This document shows positions 1 to 7,982 of a stretch of 64,000 nucleotides of DNA, piece by piece. The DNA comes from Roseateles_B sp051857535 (lineage in GTDB: Bacteria; Pseudomonadota; Gammaproteobacteria; Burkholderiales; Burkholderiaceae_C), in NCBI RefSeq assembly GCF_051857535.1, contig NZ_JBPZGY010000015.1:40369-104368 (forward strand), in the 5' to 3' direction. The position numbers and the translations under genes were made by a program. The notes beneath the pieces are model-generated. The model searched no databases. It was not told the DNA's origin and saw only the letters and a list, made by a program, of their open reading frames with translations. Within the stretch, counting starts at the first letter, position 1. Each line of letters begins with the position of its first letter.

Positions 1-1
1 C

Positions 2-2278
2 GCCAGCGGTCGCCTGCTGCGACGCCTGCAGCATGACATCCGCCGCCCCTGGGGCCTGGCCGGCAACGATGTACGCGCCCTGCTCAAGGACGCCGCTGGC
101 TGGGTCTGGGTGGGCAGCTATGGCGGTGGCCTGCAGCTGCACAACCCGGCCAATGCCGGCTTGTGGGTGCGGCACGCCGATCTCGACGAGCGCAGCCCGC
201 TGGCGCAGGCCGACGTCCGCAGCATCGTGCAACTGCGCAGCGGTGCCATCTGGATGGGCACCAATGAGCGCGGCGTGGCCATCCTGGACCGCGAGTTGCA
301 CGTGCAAGGGCATATCGCACCGCAGGAGGGCAGCGGCTTCCGGGGCGGACGTGTGGGCGGCCTGGCACAGACGCCCGACGGCCAGGTCTGGGTGGGTACC
401 GACACCGCCCTCTACCGCTTCAACGAGGCCCGCCAGCTGCTGGGCCAGTACGCGGCCGGCAAGGGCCGTATCCGGCGCCTGATGGCAGACAGCAGCGGCC
501 GGCTGTGGGTGGCCACGCAGGACGGGCTCTTCCGCTACGACGCTGGCCAGGACCGCCTGCAGCGCGTGGCACTCAGCGGCGGCCGCAAGCTCAGCGGCGA
601 TGTCAACGCGCTGGCCGAGGACCCGGACGGTCGACTGTGGGTGGGCGGCGAAGGCGGCCTCTACCAGTTGCCCAAGGGAAGCGACGAGCTCGAGGAACTT
701 CGCTCGCCGACCGGGGCGGGGCTGTCCAACCATTCGGTGCTGGGCCTGCTGATCGATCGCCAGCAGCGTGTCTGGGTGGACACCGCCGGCGGCCTGCACC
801 TGCTGAAGGGCTGGCAGGGCCAGGAGGCCAGGTTCGAGCGAATCAGCGAACGCCATGGCCTGGGCGGCAAGGCTTTCGGTGCCAATCTGATGGACGACGA
901 GCAGGGCCGCATCTGGACCCACCGCGCCGTCTTCGATCCCAAGACCGGCCGGCACCACGAACTCAGTGCCGCCGATGGCGCGGCTTTCGGTACCGGCTGG
1001 TTCCGCGCCTACGCGCGCCTGGACGACGGGCGCATGCTGGTGGGCGGGAGCAAGGGCGTGCTGGTCATCGACGCCAGCCGCTTCAAGCCCTGGACCTACC
1101 AGCCGCCGCTGGTGGTGTCCGAGCTGCGCATTGCCGGCGAGCGCACCTCGCCGGGGCCGCGGGGGCAGACCGTGGTCCTGCAGCCAGGGCAGCGCGACGT
1201 CAGCGTGGAGTTCGCCGCGCTGGACTTCAGCAATCCGGCGGTGCTGAACTACCGCTACAGGCTCCAGGGCTATGACAAGGACTGGGTCCTCGGCGAGGCC
1301 AGCCAGCGCTCGGCCAGCTACACCAACCTTGATCCCGGCCGCTACCTGCTGCAGGTGCAAGGCAGCAACCGCGTCGGGCAGTGGAGTCCGCATGAACTGC
1401 TGATCCCCCTGCATGTGCAGCCGGCCTGGTGGCAGACCTGGTGGGCACGCCTGGGCGGCGTGCTGCTGGGCCTGCTGGGCATCTACGGCATCGTGCAGAT
1501 CCGCACCGGCTATCTGCGCCGTGCGCAGGCCGTGCTGGAGGCACGGGTGCGCGAGCGCACCCACGAGCTGCTCACGCTGAGCCAGGCGCTGAAGGAAGCC
1601 AGCCTGACCGACCCGCTGACCGGCCTGCGCAACCGCCGTTTCCTGGCCCAGCACATCGAGTCCGACATCAACAGCGTGGTGCGCGGCTATGAGGGCGAGG
1701 TGCTGCGCCTGGCCCGCGAGCCAGGGCAGGACATGGTCTTCTTCATGGTGGACCTGGACCATTTCAAGCAGGTCAATGACGACTACGGCCATGCCGCCGG
1801 CGATGCCGTGCTCGCCCAGATGCAGGCCTTGCTGCGCCAGGTCTTTCGCGATGCCGACTACCTCATCCGCTGGGGCGGCGAGGAGTTCCTGGTCGTGGCT
1901 CGCAACACCGATCGCCACCATGCGGCTGAGCTGGCCGAGCGCGCCCGGCGCACGCTCTCGCGCTACGACTTCCAGCTGGATGACGGCCGCACCCTGCGCC
2001 GGACCTGCTCCCTGGGCTTTGCCGCTTTCCCGCTGTCGGTGAAATTCCCGCGTGGGCTGGACTGGAGCACGGTGGTGGACCTTGCCGACGCTGCGCTGTA
2101 TGCCGTCAAGCGCGGCGGACGCGATGGCTGGCTGGGCCTGGTCAGCGCCGAGGCCGATACGCTGGAGGAGCTGCGTGAATGGAGCCGCCGGCCGCTGGCC
2201 GAATGGGCGGCCACCGGCCGGCTCAAGGTGGTCGGCTCGGGCCAGCAGCGCGACGCGGTGCCGGCGGCCCAGGCCTGA
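2..2278 (+). CDS. Diguanylate cyclase with beta-propeller sensor (5' end missing)
   Basis: The reading frame is open from the first bases of the window, so the N-terminus lies outside; an internal GTG at 110 is not the likely start. The visible 758 residues begin with two-component-regulator-type propeller repeats (VWVGSYGGG, IWMGTNERG, LWVGGEGGL), then a Y_Y_Y-type domain (around nt 1230-1400, YRYRLQGYDKDW), one membrane helix (nt about 1430-1500), a short coiled coil, and a GGDEF domain. The active-site loop is GGEEF (near nt 1875-1888), the DxLTGLxNRR start is present, and RDAD five residues upstream of GGEEF fits the RxxD inhibitory site. It should therefore make c-di-GMP from GTP in response to a periplasmic signal and be product-inhibited. 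No EAL domain follows. Confidence 0.93.
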   Translation, partial: ASGRLLRRLQHDIRRPWGLAGNDVRALLKDAAGWVWVGSYGGGLQLHNPANAGLWVRHADLDERSPLAQADVRSIVQLRSGAIWMGTNERGVAILDRELHVQGHIAPQEGSGFRGGRVGGLAQTPDGQVWVGTDTALYRFNEARQLLGQYAAGKGRIRRLMADSSGRLWVATQDGLFRYDAGQDRLQRVALSGGRKLSGDVNALAEDPDGRLWVGGEGGLYQLPKGSDELEELRSPTGAGLSNHSVLGLLIDRQQRVWVDTAGGLHLLKGWQGQEARFERISERHGLGGKAFGANLMDDEQGRIWTHRAVFDPKTGRHHELSAADGAAFGTGWFRAYARLDDGRMLVGGSKGVLVIDASRFKPWTYQPPLVVSELRIAGERTSPGPRGQTVVLQPGQRDVSVEFAALDFSNPAVLNYRYRLQGYDKDWVLGEASQRSASYTNLDPGRYLLQVQGSNRVGQWSPHELLIPLHVQPAWWQTWWARLGGVLLGLLGIYGIVQIRTGYLRRAQAVLEARVRERTHELLTLSQALKEASLTDPLTGLRNRRFLAQHIESDINSVVRGYEGEVLRLAREPGQDMVFFMVDLDHFKQVNDDYGHAAGDAVLAQMQALLRQVFRDADYLIRWGGEEFLVVARNTDRHHAAELAERARRTLSRYDFQLDDGRTLRRTCSLGFAAFPLSVKFPRGLDWSTVVDLADAALYAVKRGGRDGWLGLVSAEADTLEELREWSRRPLAEWAATGRLKVVGSGQQRDAVPAAQA

Positions 2279-2292
2279 TCAAGGCCCTGGCA

Positions 2293-2318
2293 AGACCTGA
2301 CCCCCTGGGCCCAGGTCT
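2293..2318. terminator. Hairpin between convergent genes, possible bidirectional terminator
   Basis: A 7-bp stem (agacctg / caggtct) encloses a perfect 12-bp palindrome at 2304-2315 (cctgggcccagg). It sits in the 55-bp gap between the convergent diguanylate cyclase and M28 peptidase genes. There is no T-run on either side, so termination activity is only inferred from position. Confidence 0.3.
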
Positions 2319-2333
2319 GCCGGGCCAGACCCA

Positions 2334-3953
2334 TTACTGCGGGCGGTAGGTCACGGTCAGCGTGTAGCTGCCGGCCGTGTAGCCCTTGACCAGCACATAG
2401 CCATCGCTGTTTGTCGTGACGTTGATGGTGCAGGTCTCGGTGGCGGTGCTGCCGTCGGACTTGCAGCCGTAGCTGCTGGTCGTGGGCACCGAGCCGAGCT
2501 TGCCGTAGATGTCGATGTCGCCCGTGCCGGTGGTGGACAGCTTGAGGCTGCCGCCCGCCGCGACCTTGAAGGGGCCGTAGCTCTTGGTCTGTCCGGTGCT
2601 GAGGCTGCCGGTGAAGGTCTCGGTCCTGTTGGCGGGCGTGGTGGTGGGGCCGTCGCTGCCCAGTTCCACGGCATAGGCCAGGCCCATGCGCGCGAACTTC
2701 AGCGAGTGGGCGCCGGTGCTGTCACTGTTGGCCAGGGTGTCATAGGCGGTGTGGATGTTCTTGTTGTCACCGGACATCGAGGACTCGAAGGGCATGGTGG
2801 TCGCATAGCCCTTGGCGTTCCAGGAGGCATGGTCGGAGCAGGCATAGCCGCAGCGGTCGGTTCCCACCGTCAGGGTCGGCAGATAGGTCTTGATCAGGTT
2901 GGTGACGAAGGTGTTCTGCGCGCTGTCCGTGTAGTCGGTGAAGATGTAGATGTCGCTGGCAGAGCCCTTGTAGTTGGTCATGTCCAGCTGCATCACGCCC
3001 ACGACGTTGGCGCCGGCGGCGGCAAAGCTGTTGGCGATCTCGGCCGAGCCGCGCAGGCCCACTTCCTCGGCCGCGTAGGCCATGAACTTGATGGTGCGGC
3101 GCGGCTTGTAGTTGCTGGCCAGCATGGTGCGGTAGATCTCGGTGAGGCTGGCAACGCCGGAGGCGTCGTCGTCGGCACCGGGTGCGCGGGTGGTCTCGCT
3201 GGTACCGGACTGGTTGATCGAGTCCAGGTGGCCGCCCAGGACCACGATCTCGTTGCCGTTGTCCGTGCCCTTGATGGTGGCGATCACCGACTTCTGCTTC
3301 CAGCCGCTGTGGGTGAACTGCTCCACCGTGATGTCGGTGCGGCCATTGGCCATGGTGAGCCACTTGTTCTTCAGCCAGTCAGAGGCGTTGGAGCCGGCCG
3401 TGGTCGTGTAGTAGCGGTTGGTGTAGTTGTTGGACAGGTCCGAGATGGTCTGCACGATGTTGCTGGCCTGCATCTGCGACAGCATGGGGTTGACCACGGT
3501 CTGCTGGTCGATCACGTAGCTGGGACGGGTGGCCAGGGTGCTGCGGTCGGTCAGGATGCGGGCGTTGGTACGGCTGCCGGCGTGCAGATCCAGGGCGCGG
3601 CGGCCGTCGCGCTCGCTGGCGTGGTGCATGTAGCCGCCGCAGCGGTGCTGGTTCTCGTGCAGGGCGGTGGACAGTGCGGGCAGCAGGTCTTCGTCAATCT
3701 GCACCAGGTGCAGCTTCTCGGCCTTGAGGGCGGCGCTGGGCGTGGCCAGGCCGGCGATGTCGCCGCGGCGCAGCTGGGCCTCGGACACGGCCACCGAGGC
3801 CGTGGCGCGGGTGCTCGGCTGCAGCTTCTGCAGCTCGCTGAAGGCGCCATCGCCCAGGCTGATCCAGACCTTGTCGCCGGCCTGGGCCGGGACGCTGAGG
3901 CAGAAGAGGCTGGCGGCGAGGGCCAGGGCGGACAAGGCATTCTTGCGTTGCAT
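2334..3953 (-). CDS. Secreted M28 family zinc aminopeptidase with C-terminal PPC domain
   Basis: 539 residues. The N-terminus is a Sec signal peptide ending near AQA (residue 25), preceded by a clear AGGAG ribosome site just upstream of the ATG. The central domain has the M28 zinc ligands and catalytic residues in order: GGHLDS (about residue 238), GADDDASG, AEEVGLRGS, MQLDMTNYKGS and DHASWNAKG. This is the pattern of Vibrio/Aeromonas leucyl aminopeptidases, which remove N-terminal hydrophobic residues outside the cell. The last about 95 residues resemble a bacterial pre-peptidase C-terminal (PPC) domain (DIDIYGKLGS), usually trimmed after secretion. It stands alone, with about 290 bp of upstream DNA and no evident operon partner. 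Confidence 0.9.
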   Translation of the reverse strand: MQRKNALSALALAASLFCLSVPAQAGDKVWISLGDGAFSELQKLQPSTRATASVAVSEAQLRRGDIAGLATPSAALKAEKLHLVQIDEDLLPALSTALHENQHRCGGYMHHASERDGRRALDLHAGSRTNARILTDRSTLATRPSYVIDQQTVVNPMLSQMQASNIVQTISDLSNNYTNRYYTTTAGSNASDWLKNKWLTMANGRTDITVEQFTHSGWKQKSVIATIKGTDNGNEIVVLGGHLDSINQSGTSETTRAPGADDDASGVASLTEIYRTMLASNYKPRRTIKFMAYAAEEVGLRGSAEIANSFAAAGANVVGVMQLDMTNYKGSASDIYIFTDYTDSAQNTFVTNLIKTYLPTLTVGTDRCGYACSDHASWNAKGYATTMPFESSMSGDNKNIHTAYDTLANSDSTGAHSLKFARMGLAYAVELGSDGPTTTPANRTETFTGSLSTGQTKSYGPFKVAAGGSLKLSTTGTGDIDIYGKLGSVPTTSSYGCKSDGSTATETCTINVTTNSDGYVLVKGYTAGSYTLTVTYRPQ

Positions 3954-4243
3954 GGAGGTCTCCTGAAGGTTAGGGACTGGGACCTCACACCGCCCTGCTC
4001 GTGGCAGCGAGCAATGTCAGCAGGCCCCTGTTGCTTGCGCGCTGCGGGACTGCCAGCGTCGGCGTCGCCGATTGTTCGGGCGGCAATCGCCCGCCGTGCT
4101 CAGGGTTTGTGCTGGATTTGTCGTCCGATCGGCTCATGGCCGGGGGGAAGCTGTAAGACTTGACAGGGGGGCGGGCGTTTCGACCCCCTTGCCTGTTGTG
4201 GCAGGCACACGCCTTGTATCAGGACGTAGGGCCGCTCAAGCGC

Positions 4244-4954
4244 TCACGAGGCAAGGCCCCCGGCCTGGGCCGCAGCCAGGCGCTCGGGCGTGCCGACGTC
4301 GGTCCACTCGCCGCCGTAGAGCGTGGCGCTGATACGCCCCTGGGCGATGCCGCGCTCCAGGCAGGGGCGCAGGGGCAGGGGCTGGTCGGGGGGGACGCCC
4401 TCGAACAGGCTTCGCTTGAAGAGACCCACGCAGGACCAGGTGAAGCGCGGGCTCACCGCCTCGCCGCTGAGGGCCAGGCCTCCGGGGCTGATGCCGAAAT
4501 CGCCGCGCGGATGATGAGGCTGGTTGGGTACCAGCCAGAGGTGGGCCAGGCGCTCGCTGGCGGCGAAGTCCTTCGCCGCCTGCACGTCCAGGACCAGGCC
4601 TGGCAGGAAGACGTCGCCCGACAGCACCCAGAAGGCCTCGTCGCCCTGCGCGCACAGCAGGGGCAGGGCCTTGGCGATGCCCCCGGCGGTCTCCAGAGCG
4701 CGGCCGTGGTCCTTCTGCTCGTCGCTGTAGTGCAGGCGCAGGCCGAAGCGGCTGCCGTCCCCCAGTTGGGCCGGGAACTGCTCGGCCAGCCAGGCGCAGT
4801 TGATGACGATGTCGCGCACGCCGGCCGCGGCCAGGGCCTGGATGTGCCAGGTGATCAGGGGCTGGCCGCGCACGCTCAGCAGGGGCTTGGGGGTGTGGTC
4901 GGTCAGGGGCCGCATGCGCTCGCCGCGGCCGGCCGCCAGGATGATGGCTCTCAT
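4244..4954 (-). CDS. murU: Nucleotidyltransferase, probable N-acetylmuramate 1-phosphate uridylyltransferase
   Basis: 236 residues. The N-terminal signature LAAGRGERMRPLTDHTPKPL is typical of sugar-phosphate nucleotidyltransferases. The run of motifs (INCAWLAEQ, LGDGSRFGL, ETAGGIAKALPLL, LSGDVF, HHPRGDFGI, WTDVGTPERL) follows the Pseudomonas MurU pattern closely. MurU makes UDP-MurNAc from MurNAc-1-P and UTP in the cell-wall recycling shortcut. In many Proteobacteria the kinase gene amgK is adjacent; here the neighbours are a hemerythrin gene upstream and an M28 peptidase downstream, so amgK must be elsewhere or the substrate may differ. A mannose-1-phosphate guanylyltransferase role is the main alternative. 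Confidence 0.8.
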   Translation of the reverse strand: MRAIILAAGRGERMRPLTDHTPKPLLSVRGQPLITWHIQALAAAGVRDIVINCAWLAEQFPAQLGDGSRFGLRLHYSDEQKDHGRALETAGGIAKALPLLCAQGDEAFWVLSGDVFLPGLVLDVQAAKDFAASERLAHLWLVPNQPHHPRGDFGISPGGLALSGEAVSPRFTWSCVGLFKRSLFEGVPPDQPLPLRPCLERGIAQGRISATLYGGEWTDVGTPERLAAAQAGGLAS

Positions 4955-4981
4955 GCCCCTCAGTCTACGGGGCTGCCGGGC

Positions 4982-5602
4982 TCAGGGCTGCAGTCGTGGA
5001 GCCAGGCCCAGAGGTTCGGGCAGGGCGTTGAGCACGCGCTGGAACACGGCATGGTAGGGACCGTCCAGCTCGGCCTGCAACTGGCCCAGGTGGCGGCCGG
5101 TGAGGGGGTCCTTGTTCTCGGCGAAGGCCTGGTCCAGATCCTGCCAGTCTTCCTCGCTGAAGAGCTTGAGGGCCGCGGGCAGGATCTCGCGCTCCTCGAT
5201 GTCCATGTGCTGCAGGTAGTGGTGCACATAGCGCTCGGCCAACTGCTCGAAGGCGGCGCGGCGGGCCTCGCCCAGCATCTCGAAGCCCAGCAGGCTGTGC
5301 TCCAGGTCGCGGATGGCGCGCTCGCCGCGGGCATGGTCCTCGTCCAGCTTGTCCAGCAGCTCGCGCATGGCCGGGGCACGGGCGCGCAGCTTGGGGAAGA
5401 GCAGCTCGGATTCCTTGGGGTGGTGCAGCCGCTCCGGGAACTCGTCCACGTAGAAGAGCATGGCCCGCAGGGCGGCGAAGTCCGGCAGGGTGCCGGCACG
5501 GCGGTGCTCGGCCAGCAGCAGCGGCAGGGTGCGCAGCATGGCGGCCAGGGCGGCATGCTCGTCGCGGATGATGCGCAGGGTCAGGGGCTTGGGGCCGGTC
5601 AT
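4982..5602 (-). CDS. Hemerythrin-like (HHE) domain protein
   Basis: 206 residues from the ATG at 5602, which has a GGAG site 8 bases upstream; a longer in-frame start at 5671 lacks this. The helical bundle carries the expected di-iron ligands: IRDEHAAL near the start, LHHPKESELLF (HxxxE), EDHARGE, and HHYLQHMDIEE towards the end. HHE proteins bind oxygen or nitric oxide or act in redox and metal stress. It ends 27 bases before murU on the same strand, so the two may be cotranscribed, though no functional link is obvious. Confidence 0.85.
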   Translation of the reverse strand: MTGPKPLTLRIIRDEHAALAAMLRTLPLLLAEHRRAGTLPDFAALRAMLFYVDEFPERLHHPKESELLFPKLRARAPAMRELLDKLDEDHARGERAIRDLEHSLLGFEMLGEARRAAFEQLAERYVHHYLQHMDIEEREILPAALKLFSEEDWQDLDQAFAENKDPLTGRHLGQLQAELDGPYHAVFQRVLNALPEPLGLAPRLQP

Positions 5603-5811
5603 GGGGTGTCTCCGTGCGTCTTTTCGGGCTTTGCCAAGACTCGCCGCAGGACGCCCCAGCAGCCTTGCCATGGATCAAGAAGCGTGAAGCCCTTGGCGGA
5701 TATCCAGGGACGTAATCGTTTGCGCGCAGCGAGGGTTTGCCGGCGGGGCGAAGTGAGGCCATCGCCCCTTAAAATGCCGGGTTTACCCCCAACTTACCGC
5801 CCGCACCCACC

Positions 5812-7854
5812 ATGGTTGACACCGCTGCAAGCACCCCCACCCTGATGGCCCACGCCATCCGCGCACTGGCCATGGACGCCGTGCAGCAGGCCAACTCCGG
5901 GCACCCGGGCGCGCCCATGGGCATGGCCGAGATGGCCGTCGCCCTGTGGGGTCGCCACCTGCGTCACAACCCGGCCAATCCGCACTGGGCGGATCGCGAC
6001 CGCTTCGTGCTGTCCAACGGCCACGGCTCCATGCTGATCTATGCCCTGCTGCACCTGAGCGGCTATGCGCTTTCGATCGAGGAGTTGAAGAACTTCCGCC
6101 AGCTGCACAGCAAGACCCCGGGCCACCCTGAGGTGGGCATCACCCCGGGCGTCGAGACAACCACCGGCCCCCTGGGCCAGGGCATCACCAATGCCGTGGG
6201 CCTGGCCCTGGCGGAGAAGATGCTGGCCAAGGAATTCAACCGTGAGGGTCACGCCATCGTTGACCACCACACCTATGTCTTCCTGGGCGACGGCTGCCTG
6301 ATGGAAGGCATCTCGCACGAGGCCTGCGCCCTGGCAGGCGCCTGGAAGCTGAACAAGCTGATCGCTCTGTACGACGACAACGGCATCTCCATCGACGGCC
6401 AGGTTGCTCCCTGGTTCATCGACAACACCGCTCAGCGTTTCGAGGCCTATGGCTGGAACGTCATCGGCCCGGTGGACGGCCATGATGTGGACGCCGTGGA
6501 TGCCGCCATTGCCGCCGCCAAGAAGAGCAGCGACAAGCCCACGCTGATCATCTCCAAGACGCACATCGGCAAGGGCTCGCCCAACCGCGCCAACACCGCC
6601 AAGGCCCACGGCGAGCCCCTGGGCGCAGAGGAAATCAAGCTGACCCGCGAGGCCCTGGGCTGGTCGCACGAGCCCTTCCAGATCCCGGCGGACGTCTACG
6701 CTGCCTGGGATGCCAAGACCGCCGGCGCTGACGCCGAAAAGGCCTGGGACGAGCGCTTCGATGCCTATGCCGCCGCCCACCCCGAGCTGGCTGCCGAGTT
6801 CCAGCGCCGCATGGCCGGCGTGCTGCCCGCCAACTTCGCGCAGATCGCGGTGGACGCTGTCGTTGCCGCCCACGAGAAGGCCGAGACCGTGGCCAGCCGC
6901 AAGGCCAGCCAGCTGGCCCTGGAAGCCTTCACCGCCGCCCTGCCCGAGCTGCTGGGCGGTTCGGCCGACCTGACCGGCTCCAACCTGACCAACACCAAGA
7001 GCACGCCCGCCTTCCGCCTGGAAGCCGACGGCAGCGCCAACGGGGGCCGCCACATCAACTACGGCGTGCGCGAGTTCGGCATGGCCGCCATCATGAACGG
7101 CATCGCCCTGCATGGCGGCTACATCCCCTACGGCGGTACCTTCCTGACCTTCAGCGACTACAGCCGCAATGCCATCCGCATGGCTGCGCTGATGAAGCAG
7201 CGCGTCATCCACGTCTTCACCCACGATTCCATCGGCCTGGGCGAGGACGGCCCGACGCACCAATCCATCGAGCATGTCTCCAGCCTGCGCCTGATCCCGG
7301 GTCTGGATGTCTGGCGTCCGGCGGACACCGTGGAGACCGTGGTCGCCTGGACCATGGCCATCGGCAATGCCCAGCGCCCCAGCGTGCTGGCCCTGTCGCG
7401 CCAGAACCTGCCTTACGCGCCCAAGACGGCGGTCGATGAAATCGCCAAGGGCGCCTATGTGCTGGCCGAGCCCAGCGAGGTGGGTCTCAAGAAGAAGGCC
7501 CAGGTGGTGATCATGGCCTCCGGCTCGGAAGTGCAGCTGGCCCTGAACGCCCAGGCTCTGCTGGCCAAGGACGGCATCGCCGCCCGCGTGGTTTCGGTGC
7601 CGAGCACGAACGTGTTTGACCGCCAGGACGCCGCCTACAAGGCCAGCGTGCTGCCCGCCGGCCTGCCCCGCGTGGCCGTGGAGGCCGGCGTGACGGACTT
7701 CTGGTGGAAGTATGGCGTCAGCGCCGTCGTGGGCATCGACAGCTATGGCGAGTCCGCCCCCGCTCCGGTGCTGTTCAAGCATTTCGGCTTCACCGCCGAG
7801 AACGTCGTGGACACCGTCAAGGTGGCGGTGGGCGCCGCTCGCTTGAAGCGTTGA
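5812..7854 (+). CDS. tkt: Transketolase
   Basis: 680 residues, the usual length for bacterial transketolase. The thiamine-diphosphate motif GDGCLMEGISHEA is near residue 160, the N-terminal pocket GHPGAPMGMAEM near residue 27, and the C-terminal region carries the conserved HDSIGLGEDGPTHQ segment. It moves two-carbon units between sugar phosphates in the pentose phosphate and, where present, Calvin pathways. The ATG at 5812 has no strong Shine-Dalgarno sequence. It is followed by a strong hairpin terminator. In many Burkholderiales tkt sits directly before gap; here gap is 5.3 kb downstream, separated by the Roco gene and a secreted-protein gene, which suggests an insertion between them. Confidence 0.97.
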   Translation: MVDTAASTPTLMAHAIRALAMDAVQQANSGHPGAPMGMAEMAVALWGRHLRHNPANPHWADRDRFVLSNGHGSMLIYALLHLSGYALSIEELKNFRQLHSKTPGHPEVGITPGVETTTGPLGQGITNAVGLALAEKMLAKEFNREGHAIVDHHTYVFLGDGCLMEGISHEACALAGAWKLNKLIALYDDNGISIDGQVAPWFIDNTAQRFEAYGWNVIGPVDGHDVDAVDAAIAAAKKSSDKPTLIISKTHIGKGSPNRANTAKAHGEPLGAEEIKLTREALGWSHEPFQIPADVYAAWDAKTAGADAEKAWDERFDAYAAAHPELAAEFQRRMAGVLPANFAQIAVDAVVAAHEKAETVASRKASQLALEAFTAALPELLGGSADLTGSNLTNTKSTPAFRLEADGSANGGRHINYGVREFGMAAIMNGIALHGGYIPYGGTFLTFSDYSRNAIRMAALMKQRVIHVFTHDSIGLGEDGPTHQSIEHVSSLRLIPGLDVWRPADTVETVVAWTMAIGNAQRPSVLALSRQNLPYAPKTAVDEIAKGAYVLAEPSEVGLKKKAQVVIMASGSEVQLALNAQALLAKDGIAARVVSVPSTNVFDRQDAAYKASVLPAGLPRVAVEAGVTDFWWKYGVSAVVGIDSYGESAPAPVLFKHFGFTAENVVDTVKVAVGAARLKR

Positions 7855-7896
7855 GATGGCAGCGCCGGCGCCTGGATGGCCGGCATGCTGTCGAAG

Positions 7897-7922
7897 AGAG
7901 GCCGCCTGAGGGCGGCCTCTTT
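7897..7922 (+). terminator. Rho-independent terminator after tkt
   Basis: A perfect 10-bp stem (agaggccgcc / ggcggcctct) with a 4-base loop (tgag) is followed by a short T-run (ttt). It starts 42 bases after the tkt stop, in the gap between convergent genes. Confidence 0.8.
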
Positions 7923-7982
7923 GCATGGGCGGAGCCGCAGTCCTCTTTGTTTGCCTACCGCAGCCCCCGGCCGGCCTTCACG

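Noticed and set aside
2706..4163. 485-aa plus-strand open frame
   Set aside because: Antisense of the M28 peptidase with Gly/Val/His-rich shadow composition.
4190..4207. Small hairpin tgcctg-ttgtgg-caggca downstream of murU as a terminator
   Set aside because: Only 6 bp and no T-run on the minus strand.
4160..5845. 561-aa plus-strand open frame
   Set aside because: It runs antisense to murU and the hemerythrin gene, has low-complexity Gly/Ala/Gln-rich composition and no family motif; typical GC-driven shadow.
5794..7926. 710-aa minus-strand open frame
   Set aside because: Antisense of transketolase, no motifs.
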